Assembly (NCBI GenBank): GCA_035524095.1
Contig: DATKPK010000147.1
Coordinates: 1-35,856 of the forward strand
Reading direction: 5' to 3'
DNA from: DATJUF01 sp035524095
Lineage (GTDB): Bacteria > Desulfobacterota > Binatia > Binatales > Binataceae
DNA: 35,856 nucleotides
This document shows, piece after piece, positions 7,184 through 16,304 of the stretch (position 1 is the first letter of the stretch; each line of letters opens with the position of its first letter). Both the position numbers and the translations under genes were made by a program. Below the pieces are notes generated by a model. The model saw only the letters and a list, made by a program, of their open reading frames with translations. It was not told the DNA's origin and made no database searches.

Positions 7184-8212
7184 TCAACGAACTGAGCGCC
7201 CGACCGCTTTGAGCGCCGGATTCGCGCAATGACGTGGCAAGCGTCCCGCGAAGACGTCGAGCAGGTTATCGACCGCAAGTTCGGCCATGCGCAACCGCGT
7301 CGCATGGCTGGCGCTGCCAATATGCGGGGTGATTACGACGTTGGCCATCTTCAAGAGTGGGTCATCGAGGCTGATCGGTTCCGTTTCGGCGACGTCGAGG
7401 CCCGCGCCGCCGATCCGTCCAGCATTCAGCGCCGCCGCTAACGCAACCTGATCGACGATCGCGCCGCGCGCGGTGTTGATCAAAATGGCACTGCGTTTCA
7501 TCGCGGCCAGTTCCTTCGCGCCGATAAGCTGGCGATTCGCGGGCGTCAGCGGCACGTGAAGTGAGACGATGTCCGATTCGCGCAGCAGGCTCATTAGCTC
7601 GACTGGCTGCGGTTGGGATTCTGCTGCGTCGGGCGAACTTGATGCTGCCGGATTCTTGCCACGAGCTGTATAGAGGACGCGCATCCCGAAGCCGGCGGCG
7701 CGCCGCCCGACCGCCCGCCCGATCGCGCCAAAGCCAACGATGCCGAGTGTCGCGCCCCAGACATCACGGCCGAGCATCAGCCGCGGCGTCCATACTTTCC
7801 ATCGGCCAGCGCGCACGAAACGATCACTTTCGGCGACACGGCGGGCAACGGCCAGCATCAGCGCAAAGGCGAGATCGGCGGTGGTTTCACTCAAGACGCC
7901 TGGCGTGTGGCCGACTGCAACGCCGATACGGGTCGCGGCTTCCAAATCGATATTGTCGACGCCCACCGCCAGATTGCTGATCACTGCGAGCCGCGGCGCC
8001 GCGCTAATCGTGGCCTCATCGAAGCGGTCACTGACCATGCTGAGCACGCCGTCGCAATGCGTAAGGCGCGCACTCAACTCTTCTGGCGGTGGTGGTAAGT
8101 CGTCGTCCCATAAATCGACGCGCGCATACTCTGCCAACCGCCTGAGCGGCGCTTCGGCGATCGGACGGGTGACGAAAACGTGATGGCTCGGCGGGGCTTT
8201 CGATGAGTTCAT
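7184..8212 (-). CDS. D-isomer-specific 2-hydroxyacid dehydrogenase (glyoxylate/hydroxypyruvate reductase-like)
   Basis: A 342-residue cytoplasmic NAD(P)-dependent enzyme interconverting 2-keto and D-2-hydroxy acids. Seen: GIVGFGAIG (147-155) for dinucleotide binding, and the catalytic triad R249 (INTARGAIVD), E278 (GLDVAETEP) and H297 (TPHIGSAS). The N-terminal substrate domain includes NLAVGVDNIDL. The pattern is closest to the GhrB/glyoxylate reductase branch, but substrate cannot be fixed by motif. I prefer the ATG at 8212 over a start 15 codons upstream, because the extra residues are not family-like and would run into the divergent promoter region. The gene is divergent from the acyl-CoA synthetase. 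Confidence 0.88.
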   Translation of the reverse strand: MNSSKAPPSHHVFVTRPIAEAPLRRLAEYARVDLWDDDLPPPPEELSARLTHCDGVLSMVSDRFDEATISAAPRLAVISNLAVGVDNIDLEAATRIGVAVGHTPGVLSETTADLAFALMLAVARRVAESDRFVRAGRWKVWTPRLMLGRDVWGATLGIVGFGAIGRAVGRRAAGFGMRVLYTARGKNPAASSSPDAAESQPQPVELMSLLRESDIVSLHVPLTPANRQLIGAKELAAMKRSAILINTARGAIVDQVALAAALNAGRIGGAGLDVAETEPISLDDPLLKMANVVITPHIGSASHATRLRMAELAVDNLLDVFAGRLPRHCANPALKAVGRSVR

Positions 8213-8222
8213 GATGACTGCG

Positions 8223-8251
8223 TTTTCATTATGCAAAACCTTTGCTATACG
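8223..8251 (+). promoter_or_regulatory. Extended -10 promoter for the ADP-forming synthetase
   Basis: TG at 8243-8244 plus TATACG at 8246-8251 form an extended -10 element; TTTTCA at 8223-8228 is a weak -35 with a 17-base spacer. The predicted start of transcription (about 8257-8260) coincides with the GTG at 8260, which suggests a leaderless or nearly leaderless message. The element overlaps the longest possible reading frame, which argues against a TTG start at 8242. Confidence 0.4.
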
Positions 8252-8259
8252 CCACAAAC

Positions 8260-10425
8260 GTGGACGACAACAACGCTGCGAAGATGCTTGCTAGCGCGCT
8301 GGCGGCCGGCCGTTCGGCGCTTTCTGAAGTCGAGTCGAAACAGATTCTGGCGGCCGCCGGAATCCCGGTGGCGATGGCGGAGGCGGCATCCAGCGCCGAC
8401 GCTGCGGCAGAGGCTGCCGGACGTATCGGCTATCCGGTCGTCCTGAAAGTCCTCTCGCCCGACGCCGTGCACAAGAGCGAAGCCGGTGGTGTGATGCTCA
8501 ACCTTGCCTCTGCGGCGGCGGTGCGCGAGGCGTACGCGCAAATCCAGCGCAATCTCGCCGCGAGAGCACCCGGTGCGCGCTTCGAGGGTGTCGCTGTGCA
8601 GCCGATGGCGCAGGCTGGCGTCGAGCTGATCGCCGGAATCGTACGCGATCCCCGCTTCGGCCCGACGGTCATCGCCGGACTGGGTGGCATCTTCGTCGAG
8701 GTGATGAAAGACACTGCCCTGCGACTGGCGCCGGTGAATCGGCGCGAGGCGCTGGCGATGATTGCCGAACTGCGCGGCGGTGCGATTCTCGATGGTGCTC
8801 GTGGTAACCCGCCGATCGATCGCACGGCCTTTGCCGACTTGATCGTGAAGCTGTCGGAAGTGGCGGCGGCCCATCCGGAAATTGCGGAGATGGATCTGAA
8901 TCCGGTCGCGGCCTATGCCGATGGCGTCAAAGTGCTCGACGCGCGCATCCTGCTCACGGCTGAGGGAGCGAAGGCGGCGAACCCCGATCCGTCGCATGAG
9001 GCTCGCGTCGAAAATCTGTGGCGCGCGTTCAACGCCAAGGCGGTCGCTGTGATCGGCGACAAGCGCGTGGGCGGCTACATGTGGCTGCGCGCGATGAAGC
9101 GTTACAGCGGCCATCTCTATTCGGTTCAAATCGATCCTAACGAAATTCCCGGGATCGAGGCCATGGGTATCACGAACTTCAAGTCGCTAGCCGAAGTCCC
9201 CGAAACGATTGACTATGCCGTCAGTGCGGTGCCGCGCCAGGTCGCGCCGCGCATCCTCAAGGATTGCGTCGCGAACAAGGTAAGGGGCATCGGCTTTTTT
9301 ACTTCGGGCTTTTCGGAAACGACCGAGGAGCTGGGCATCAATCTCGAAAACGAATTGCGCGAGATCGCGACGGCCTCGGATATCGCGCTGGTCGGACCGA
9401 ATTGCATGGGCCTCTATAACGCCGGAACGGGCATGTGCAATTTTCCCGACCTCAACGCAGGTCAATCCGGTGACGTCTGCTTCATTTCACAGAGCGGCAC
9501 TCATTCGATCAATTTTTGTTCGCAGGCGCCGTTGCGTGGAATTCGCGTCAACAAGGCGGCCTCGATCGGCAACGTCCTGATGCTCGAAGCGGCCGACTTT
9601 ATCGACGTTATGAGCGATGACCCGGCTACGCGTGTGCTCGGGATGTACGTCGAGGGTGTGCGCGACGGCCGCCGCTTCTTTGAAAGCCTGCGCCGCGCCG
9701 CGTCGCGCCATCCGGTCGTCGTCTGGAAAGGCGGCATGACCGAGGCCGGTGCACGCGCGACCTTTTCGCATACCGGATCGCTCGCGACGCCGGCCGCGAT
9801 GTGGTCCTCGATGGTGCGCCAGAGTGGTGCGGTCAGTGTCAGCGGCCTCGACGCAATGCTCGACGCGGTCGAACTGCTGGCGCGCGGACGGCGGGTCAAC
9901 GGCAAGCGGATGGGTCTGGTCGCGATGACCGGTGGCCAGTCAGTGGTCATCACCGATACCTTTGCCAGCGCCGGTCTTGAGATTCCCGCACTCTCGCAAG
10001 GCTCTTACGACGAACTGCAAAGCTTCTTCAATACGATCGGCGGCAGTTATCGGAATCCCCTCGATGCCGGCGGTACGATCGGCGTTGGCGTGGCAACCAG
10101 CAATCTAAGCCGGGTGCTCAAGATCCTTGACCGGGACCCCGTCATCGACGCGATCGTGCTTGAAATCGGCACAGGCTTCCGCGCTCAGCGCTGGACGTCT
10201 CACGAGGAAGAACTGGTCAACCTGCTCGACAAAGTCGCGGAATTCAACAATGCCAGCGTGAAGCCCTTTGTTGTGATTCTGCATCCAGCCCATGCCGAAG
10301 TTGCGGTCGCACGAGCCAAGCAACTCGCCCGCGAGCACGGGTTGGTCGTCTTCGAGAGTTTCGAGCGCGCTGCGGCTGCAATCCGCGTCAGCCACGACTA
10401 CTGGTCAGCCCACACCAACTCTTAA
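8260..10425 (+). CDS. ADP-forming acyl-CoA synthetase (ATP-grasp then CoA-binding halves)
   Basis: About 721 residues. These enzymes interconvert acyl-CoA + ADP + phosphate with acid + CoA + ATP through phosphohistidine steps. Residues about 20-225 are an ATP-grasp_5 (beta) domain containing SPDAVHKSEAGGV, whose H71 is conserved in the family. From about 250 the CoA-binding and ligase (alpha) domains follow, with GFFTSGFSE, VGPNCMGLYN, SQSGTHS, the phosphohistidine motif FSHTGSLA (H504) and MTGGQSVVITD. The usual single-chain fusion is alpha-beta, so this is the beta-alpha order. Start choice is uncertain: TTG 8242, GTG 8260 and ATG 8284 are all possible and none has an SD. GTG fits the promoter and the family N-terminus. 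The substrate may be acetate, a longer acid or an aromatic acid such as ferulate. Confidence 0.88.
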   Translation: MDDNNAAKMLASALAAGRSALSEVESKQILAAAGIPVAMAEAASSADAAAEAAGRIGYPVVLKVLSPDAVHKSEAGGVMLNLASAAAVREAYAQIQRNLAARAPGARFEGVAVQPMAQAGVELIAGIVRDPRFGPTVIAGLGGIFVEVMKDTALRLAPVNRREALAMIAELRGGAILDGARGNPPIDRTAFADLIVKLSEVAAAHPEIAEMDLNPVAAYADGVKVLDARILLTAEGAKAANPDPSHEARVENLWRAFNAKAVAVIGDKRVGGYMWLRAMKRYSGHLYSVQIDPNEIPGIEAMGITNFKSLAEVPETIDYAVSAVPRQVAPRILKDCVANKVRGIGFFTSGFSETTEELGINLENELREIATASDIALVGPNCMGLYNAGTGMCNFPDLNAGQSGDVCFISQSGTHSINFCSQAPLRGIRVNKAASIGNVLMLEAADFIDVMSDDPATRVLGMYVEGVRDGRRFFESLRRAASRHPVVVWKGGMTEAGARATFSHTGSLATPAAMWSSMVRQSGAVSVSGLDAMLDAVELLARGRRVNGKRMGLVAMTGGQSVVITDTFASAGLEIPALSQGSYDELQSFFNTIGGSYRNPLDAGGTIGVGVATSNLSRVLKILDRDPVIDAIVLEIGTGFRAQRWTSHEEELVNLLDKVAEFNNASVKPFVVILHPAHAEVAVARAKQLAREHGLVVFESFERAAAAIRVSHDYWSAHTNS

Positions 10426-10465
10426 GAATTAGTCCTTACCCTTCAGCTGGTTCTATCGTGGAGGA

Positions 10466-11830
10466 TCAGCGGGGCGGGATTAAGACGGTTATCACATTCG
10501 ATGATGGCCCGATCGTGACCACCGCCAGAGCAGCGCCGTCGGGTGACCAGCTCATACCGATCGGATGATCGGCGGGGCCACGCCCGAGTACAAATGCGCT
10601 CTGGCTCCGCGCGGCATATTCGATTAGCTGTCGCTCTGGTCCATTGAGTCCGGGCGTCAGGGCGTCGATGGCAACATGATCAGCAGCCTGGGAAAACGCG
10701 ATCGAGCTTCCCCCCAGCAGTAATGGCGTGGTCTCATAACCCAGCGAATTAAGCGCAAGCTGACCGGTGCCAGGATTGGTCAAGGCAACCTCGGCCTTAA
10801 TTGACTTATTGGGAGTCGCCGCCGCCGACTGCCACGTTAGTTCACGATTGCCGATCGCGACGATGGTGTTATCGCTCGCGATCGCTGCCGACTTCGAGGA
10901 AATGACTACGGTGGAAGTCGCGCCGGTAGCGATCACATAGCGGAAAGCGCCGATCACCCCACCAGGTCCGAGCGTCGCGAAAAGGAAAGAAGACGAATCC
11001 GGTGCCCATCCGAGCGGTTTGATCGCGGTCGTGACATTCAGCGCGCGGCACTTATGCGCTTTCAAATCGAAGATCGCCGGCGCGACCCCATCGGCGCCGG
11101 TACTCACTGCAAGCTGCGCGTTAGGCGCGACGCTTAGGCGGGACACCGGGCAATCGACACCGTCGAGATGAAACAGCGATTGAGGTGCCGTGACATCCAT
11201 CAGGTAGATGCCATTGGCGGGCAGGCTCATCGTCTCGTCCGTTGACGTATCATCACCTGAGGTGCCGTCCGGAGCTGCCGAAGGAGCAGGCTGCGCGCCG
11301 GCATGGAGTACGATCGCCAGCAGATGTTGGCCGAGCCAGGCGAGCGACGCGCGATTATAGCTCCCGTCGAACGATGCGATTGACTGGCCGTAGTCGGCGT
11401 CATTCATGCTTCGCAAGTAGACATCGAGGCGCGGAACCGCAGGCTCTGCCACGAGGGTCGCGAGCAGCGAGCCGTCGAGGTTCGGCGCCGCATCAACAAT
11501 CTTGCCCGCCGGCGCACCCATGCCACCATCGGCGGCAAGGATTCGTCCATGCACTAGGCCGGGACCTCTGAGCCCCAGAATCGTCGATTGGCCGTTAACC
11601 ATGCCCACGACGCCCACTTCGAGGCCTTGCTGCAGCCACATCGGTGGTACGCCCGGGGCTGGCGTGAAACCGTCGGGTAGGCGCGCAAAGGCTGCGACTT
11701 TAATCCCGCGCGTGATGCCGAGGGTTCCCGCATGCGCCTCGAACGGCGGGAGCGTCGGCGGCTTATGAGTCGCGCAAGACGCCGCCAGCAAGGCGCATAG
11801 AGTGAAGATTGCGAGGACAGACGGGCGCAT
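10466..11830 (-). CDS. Predicted lipoprotein with beta-propeller-like repeats
   Basis: 454 residues. The N-terminus is a lipoprotein signal peptide: MRPSVLAIFTLCALLAASC, with lipobox LAASC and acylated C19. The mature part is rich in short beta strands with recurring patterns of the TolB/WD40 kind, for example GWAPDSSSFLFATLGPGG, VSTGADGVAPAIFDLKAHKC and a closing SWSPDGAALAVVTIG. I infer a periplasmic, membrane-anchored propeller-like scaffold, somewhat like LpqB-type lipoproteins; I cannot name a characterised family. It is divergent from sppA, with only 50 bases between the starts, so the two may be co-regulated and both act at the envelope. No SD is visible in front of the ATG. Confidence 0.75.
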   Translation of the reverse strand: MRPSVLAIFTLCALLAASCATHKPPTLPPFEAHAGTLGITRGIKVAAFARLPDGFTPAPGVPPMWLQQGLEVGVVGMVNGQSTILGLRGPGLVHGRILAADGGMGAPAGKIVDAAPNLDGSLLATLVAEPAVPRLDVYLRSMNDADYGQSIASFDGSYNRASLAWLGQHLLAIVLHAGAQPAPSAAPDGTSGDDTSTDETMSLPANGIYLMDVTAPQSLFHLDGVDCPVSRLSVAPNAQLAVSTGADGVAPAIFDLKAHKCRALNVTTAIKPLGWAPDSSSFLFATLGPGGVIGAFRYVIATGATSTVVISSKSAAIASDNTIVAIGNRELTWQSAAATPNKSIKAEVALTNPGTGQLALNSLGYETTPLLLGGSSIAFSQAADHVAIDALTPGLNGPERQLIEYAARSQSAFVLGRGPADHPIGMSWSPDGAALAVVTIGPSSNVITVLIPPR

Positions 11831-11880
11831 CGAAAACCGCTACGCTTGAGCTTCCGATCATAATCGGATTGGAGCGGGTG

Positions 11881-13698
11881 ATGAAGCTGTCTCGACTTCG
11901 ACAAATCAGGCTGAGCCGCGAAACTCGGCTGGCAACTTTAGTGACCGCACTGATTGTGCTGGGCATCATCGGCCTCGATGCAGGCTGGCACGTGATTGGG
12001 GTATGGCTGCTGCTGGCCGCTGCCGGCATAGTTGCCGCCTTCTACCTGCTGATTTTGCGGCCCGCGCGGATTCCTCAGGACTCGGCGCTGATGCTCAAGA
12101 TTGGCGATGGCCTGCGTGAAGAGCCACCGCGCTCACCAATCGAACAGCTGCGCAGCCGCGGCGCGCCAACGCTTTATGATTTGCGTCGCGTGCTTGAACA
12201 TACGGCCACCGACTCGTCGATCAAGACTGTGGTGGTCGAGCTCAACGCGCCCGGAATCGGCCTCGCGACGGCGCAGGAGCTCCACGATCGCCTGCGCGCA
12301 ATCGTTGCAGCCGGCAAGCGCGTGATCGCGCTGATGGACGGCGACAATGTCAGCGTGCGCGACTATCTGGTCGCCTGCGGTGCCAGTGAAATCGTCGTCA
12401 ATCCCGATTCGGCCTTCATGATGCTCGGTGTGGCGGCGGGCAATTTCTTTTTGCGTAACGCATTGGTCAAGCTCGGCGTCGAAGCCCAGACCCTGCAATG
12501 GAAAGAATATAAAGGCGCGGCGGAGATGTTCACCCGCGACGAGATGTCGCCGGAACTGCGCGAGAGCCTCGACGCGATTCTGAACGATTGGAAGGCGATT
12601 TTGGTCGAGCACGTGGCGGCCGGGCGCAAGCTTGCGCCTGAGGTCGCAAAGGACCTCTTGACCCGTGGCTTTATCGGCGCGCGGACTGCATGCGAGACCG
12701 GACTAGCTAATCGCACAGGCTATATCGAGGATATCCGCGCTGAACTGGATCCCGAGCACGAGGAAACGTGCTTCATCTCAATGCCGCGTTATCTGCGCCG
12801 GATAGCCTATCAAACCCGCGGCGGCGATCGCGCGCGGCTCGCGCTAATCCATGGTGTCGGGCCGGTCATCGCGGGTGAGCCGCCGATGGCGGGTGAATTC
12901 ATCAGCGGCGAGCGCACGGCGGCAGAAATTCTCCGGGCGGCACGTGACGAGCAGGTTCGCGCGATCGTCTTCCGCGTCAATTCGCCGGGCGGCTCGGCTG
13001 TCGGTTCTGATCTCGTATGGCGGGCCGTCAGCGAGGCACAAAAGCGCGGCAAGCCGGTCGTAGTCTCGATGGGCGACGTGGCTGGTTCAGGCGGCTACTA
13101 CGTCGCGATGGGCGCCGATGCAATCGTCGCTGAACCGGCGACGCTTACCGGCTCGATTGGCGTGGTCTACACCAAGTTCTCGATCCGCGACTTGCTGGCA
13201 CATGCCGGCGTCGCGATCGGCGTTGCCAAAACTGATCCGATCGCTGACGCGCTTTCATTTGCGCGACCGATGACCGAGGCGGAACTTGCGCAGTTGAATC
13301 AGGTCGTCGGCGAGCTTTACGGCAACTTTACGGCGAAGGTAGCTGAGGGTCGCAAGCTCGATGCGGATGCGGCCGAAGCGGTTGCGCGCGGGCGTGTATG
13401 GAGTGGCGCGGCAGCCAAGGCTCGTGGTCTCATCGACGAGTTAGGCGGACTCGACCGTGCGGTCGCTATCGCGCGATCAAAAGCTGGCATCGCCGATGGC
13501 ACAGCGCACGAATTGGTACCGTATCCGCCCTCAGGCGTGATGGCGGCGCTCAGCTCCTCGGGCGTGTTCGCAGCCGACTCATCATGGCCGCTCGGCATGG
13601 CGTCGCGTCTGACTGGCCTGCCAGCGCGATGGGTCCCCGCGTTGATTCATCTACTCGCGCGCGGCGGCCTGATGATGATCTGTCCCATCATCGAATGA
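11881..13698 (+). CDS. sppA: Signal peptide peptidase SppA, 67-kDa type
   Basis: 605 residues in tandem S49 peptidase halves. It is a membrane-anchored serine protease that degrades cleaved signal peptides. Two hydrophobic helices (about residues 18-36 and 40-62) anchor the N-terminus, one more than in E. coli SppA. The general-base lysine K211 lies in EYKGAAEMFTRDEMSPELRE in the first half and the nucleophile S403 in GDVAGSGGYYVAMGAD in the second. This matches the E. coli K209/S409 layout, and TLTGSIGVVYTKF follows as expected. The start is the ATG with GGAG at 11871-11874; a longer frame beginning at 11809 would overlap the divergent lipoprotein gene. It ends convergently 17 bases from the DUF2333 gene. 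Confidence 0.93.
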   Translation: MKLSRLRQIRLSRETRLATLVTALIVLGIIGLDAGWHVIGVWLLLAAAGIVAAFYLLILRPARIPQDSALMLKIGDGLREEPPRSPIEQLRSRGAPTLYDLRRVLEHTATDSSIKTVVVELNAPGIGLATAQELHDRLRAIVAAGKRVIALMDGDNVSVRDYLVACGASEIVVNPDSAFMMLGVAAGNFFLRNALVKLGVEAQTLQWKEYKGAAEMFTRDEMSPELRESLDAILNDWKAILVEHVAAGRKLAPEVAKDLLTRGFIGARTACETGLANRTGYIEDIRAELDPEHEETCFISMPRYLRRIAYQTRGGDRARLALIHGVGPVIAGEPPMAGEFISGERTAAEILRAARDEQVRAIVFRVNSPGGSAVGSDLVWRAVSEAQKRGKPVVVSMGDVAGSGGYYVAMGADAIVAEPATLTGSIGVVYTKFSIRDLLAHAGVAIGVAKTDPIADALSFARPMTEAELAQLNQVVGELYGNFTAKVAEGRKLDADAAEAVARGRVWSGAAAKARGLIDELGGLDRAVAIARSKAGIADGTAHELVPYPPSGVMAALSSSGVFAADSSWPLGMASRLTGLPARWVPALIHLLARGGLMMICPIIE

Positions 13699-13715
13699 GG
13701 CGAGGACGACTCAGG

Positions 13716-14630
13716 CTAATGCGCTAGTTCGTCACGAATCGAAAACATCTTCTGCCGCGCTTCCGAGATATAACTGTCGAGGTTGCGGCGATGGTTGGCG
13801 AAAACTCCGTCTGGCGCCCCGTTGAGCACGATCAGCGGCTTGAGCGTTGCCGCGTCGTGTAGCGGAACGATGGTCTCGTCGAATAGTTGACCGATAACCG
13901 GCTTGATCGTTTGCGATTGATGGTACTCGCGCTTGATCGCGAGCATCAGGTAGTACATCACGTGCGCGTAACCCTGCGCGTGATAGAAATAGTTGTCGTC
14001 CTGCCATGGCCGGATCGGACTGCCGTCAGGATTATTCTGCATGTAAAGCATTGCGTGCGCGTCGCCCAGCAAATCGGTCCAGGCCTCGAACAGCGTGACC
14101 AACTCGACGTTGCGCTGATTCAATTCGCGTGAGGTCTCAGGATCCGTATGCAGTCCCGCAACGTACAGCCGCAGATGCTTGACGCCATCAGCGTACTTGC
14201 TTTCAGCCGACGGCAAGATCCATTTCTGTGCGTCGTTGCGAAAATCAGTGTCGGCAATCACCAGGTTCGGGTCGTATTCGTTCGATGAAATCTTCGTTAG
14301 ATCATCCTTGAACACACGCGTCGATTCGCGCACCGCCATAATAATCCCGATTTGCCGATTCGCATTGTTGTCAGCCATCAAGGTCGGACCCCAAATGAAA
14401 AGATCATTGGGGCGCCAGCCGAAGCCGGTATGTAATTCGTGATCGACAATTTCAGCGAGCGTGGTCGCATAAATCTCACCCGGCATGAATGGCTGAGCCG
14501 CCGGAAATGCTGTGTCGGCGTCGAAATCGAGATGGTTGTGATGGATCTGCCCAAAGTGGAGCGCGAGAATGATCGCGATCCAGACCACGATCACTGCGCC
14601 AGCCGCGATCCCGACTCTTTTCAGCGTCAT
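13716..14630 (-). CDS. DUF2333 family membrane-anchored protein
   Basis: 304 residues. One N-terminal transmembrane helix (about 7-26, GIAAGAVIVVWIAIILALHF) is followed by a soluble domain that would lie in the periplasm. The order of conserved blocks (GFGWRPNDLFIWGPTLMADN, then NRQIGIIMAVRESTRVFKD, then DAQKWILPSAESKYADG) matches what I recall of DUF2333 proteins, which have no established function. Near the C-terminus, APDGVFANHRRNLDSYISEAR looks helical. The gene is the last in a minus-strand run after the carboxypeptidase (73-base gap). A role in the envelope is only suggested by location and the anchor. Confidence 0.75.
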   Translation of the reverse strand: MTLKRVGIAAGAVIVVWIAIILALHFGQIHHNHLDFDADTAFPAAQPFMPGEIYATTLAEIVDHELHTGFGWRPNDLFIWGPTLMADNNANRQIGIIMAVRESTRVFKDDLTKISSNEYDPNLVIADTDFRNDAQKWILPSAESKYADGVKHLRLYVAGLHTDPETSRELNQRNVELVTLFEAWTDLLGDAHAMLYMQNNPDGSPIRPWQDDNYFYHAQGYAHVMYYLMLAIKREYHQSQTIKPVIGQLFDETIVPLHDAATLKPLIVLNGAPDGVFANHRRNLDSYISEARQKMFSIRDELAH

Positions 14631-14703
14631 TGCGTGATTGTGAACGCTGCACGGCTCGACCGCAAAGCCGTCTACAACCTCACGACGATTAACTGATGAG
14701 CAA

Positions 14704-16062
14704 TTAGTACCAGCGCTCGATCACTCGCCAGTACCACGCGGCCTGTCCAACGTCGTTCGGTGCGACCAGCGCTACGGTCTGTTGCGGTTTGCCATCGACG
14801 ATGATCTGAGCGCTGCCGACTTGAGCCCCTGCCTTGATCGGCGCGGTGACGGAAGTCGGCAACTTATAGTCGATTGATGGCGCAATGTTGCTCCTCTCGC
14901 GCAAAGCCAGCATCGAGGCGTCGGCTCCCCAGACCGGCGTGATGGTCCAGACCGTGCCACCCTTGACCGCCAGCGTGCGGCCAGCAGGCGCGCCTTGCTT
15001 GGCGAGGGTGCGCATTTCGTAATGGAGAAAGCCCTGCGACATCATCGTCGCTGCCTGTTCGAAGTTCTCCTCTTTGCGCGGCGAGCCGAGGACTACCGCA
15101 ATTACTCGCAGGCCCTCGCGATGGGCCGTTGCGACAACGTTGAAGCCAGCCTTGTCGTAGAAGCCAGTCTTGAGGCCGTCACATCCAGGAAAAGTGCGAA
15201 CAAGATGATTGGTGTTGCGCAACTCGAATTTGCCGTTACGGAAGGGCGCGGTATCGATCGCAGACCAGCGCAACACGTCGGGATATTTCACCAGTTCGCT
15301 GCCAATGATCGCTAGGTCATACGCGCTTGAGACATCTTCACCTTGACCAGGCGCCGGCGGCAGCCCGTGAACGCTATAGAAATGCGTGTTGCGCAGTCCG
15401 AGCGTCTCGGCGCGCTCATTCATCAGAACGACGAACGCATCAGCGGAACCGGCCACGTATTCAGTCACGGCATAGGTCGCATCATTGGCCGAATGGACCA
15501 CGACTGCCTTCATCATATCGTCGAGCGTGAAAGTCTCGCCTTCAGCCAAATAGACCTGGGAGCCGCCCATTTTTGATGCCGCTGCAGAGGTCGTGACTTT
15601 ATCGTCGAGCTTCAAGCTGCCGTCGGCCAACTTCTCGGCGACTATCAGCATGACCATCATCTTGGCCAGCGATGCGGTAGGCCAGGGCCGATCCATATCT
15701 TTGTCGAAGATAACCGTGCGCGTGGTCGGTTCCATCACGCAAGCGGTCGTGTAGGGATCGGTTAAACCGCTGGAATTCGCCGTCGTCGCGGAAGCTTCGG
15801 AATCGCGCGAAGTCTGAGCGGTGTGCGAATGGCGCAAGGCGGCGCGTGCGGGACCTGCGATCAGGTCGGTCACGGCAACGGCAGAGAGCCATAAAGCGGC
15901 GCGCACGAACGATCGCCGCGCGACCGGCTTAGCGATCGGCTCGTCGGTGACTAATGGTCCTTTTGCCGAGCCACTCGCTAGGGACACGCCCTCGTGGCTT
16001 GAGCGATCGAACTTCTCCGCTTCCACCTTTCCGCCATCCTCCCGCTTAATCACACCCAGCAT
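14704..16062 (-). CDS. D-alanyl-D-alanine carboxypeptidase (PBP5-type, S11) with Tat-like leader
   Basis: About 452 residues. It trims the terminal D-Ala from peptidoglycan pentapeptides in the periplasm. The three penicilloyl-serine motifs are intact: SLAK (S131/K134), SAN (191-193) and KTG (298-300 in GLKTGFYDKAG). A PBP5_C-like beta domain closes the protein, and its end WYWRVIERWY is amphipathic. The N-terminus is unusual: a hydrophilic stretch of about 48 residues, then ARRSFVRAALWLSAVAV and an AGPARA cleavage-like site, which reads as a twin-arginine signal peptide. The start is uncertain: the longest frame begins with TTG at 16104, the ATG at 16062 is used here, and a GTG at 16026 is also possible. 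It is not closely linked to gspC (about 240 bases between). Confidence 0.88.
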   Translation of the reverse strand: MLGVIKREDGGKVEAEKFDRSSHEGVSLASGSAKGPLVTDEPIAKPVARRSFVRAALWLSAVAVTDLIAGPARAALRHSHTAQTSRDSEASATTANSSGLTDPYTTACVMEPTTRTVIFDKDMDRPWPTASLAKMMVMLIVAEKLADGSLKLDDKVTTSAAASKMGGSQVYLAEGETFTLDDMMKAVVVHSANDATYAVTEYVAGSADAFVVLMNERAETLGLRNTHFYSVHGLPPAPGQGEDVSSAYDLAIIGSELVKYPDVLRWSAIDTAPFRNGKFELRNTNHLVRTFPGCDGLKTGFYDKAGFNVVATAHREGLRVIAVVLGSPRKEENFEQAATMMSQGFLHYEMRTLAKQGAPAGRTLAVKGGTVWTITPVWGADASMLALRERSNIAPSIDYKLPTSVTAPIKAGAQVGSAQIIVDGKPQQTVALVAPNDVGQAAWYWRVIERWY

Positions 16063-16304
16063 TTTTATCTTGGAAGCGATCAGCGCCGCAGGACAATAGC
16101 TCAAAGCGGATAGGGTTGAGATTTTATCCGGCGATCACAAATTTTATGCACAGGATCGCGGCCAAGGCGTGCTTCGTCTATGGATAAGTTGCCATAAGCC
16201 GAATACTGCGCGGCCTATCGGCGGCGCGAATTGGTCTGGAAGAGATTTTGTCTGGGAGAAGGAAAACTCAGGAGATGCGCGTGGAATAACTATCGCCGCA
16301 GTGA

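Noticed and set aside
8245..9129. 294-codon minus-strand ORF
   Set aside because: Fully antisense to the ATP-grasp half of the ADP-forming synthetase, Arg/His-rich and without motifs.
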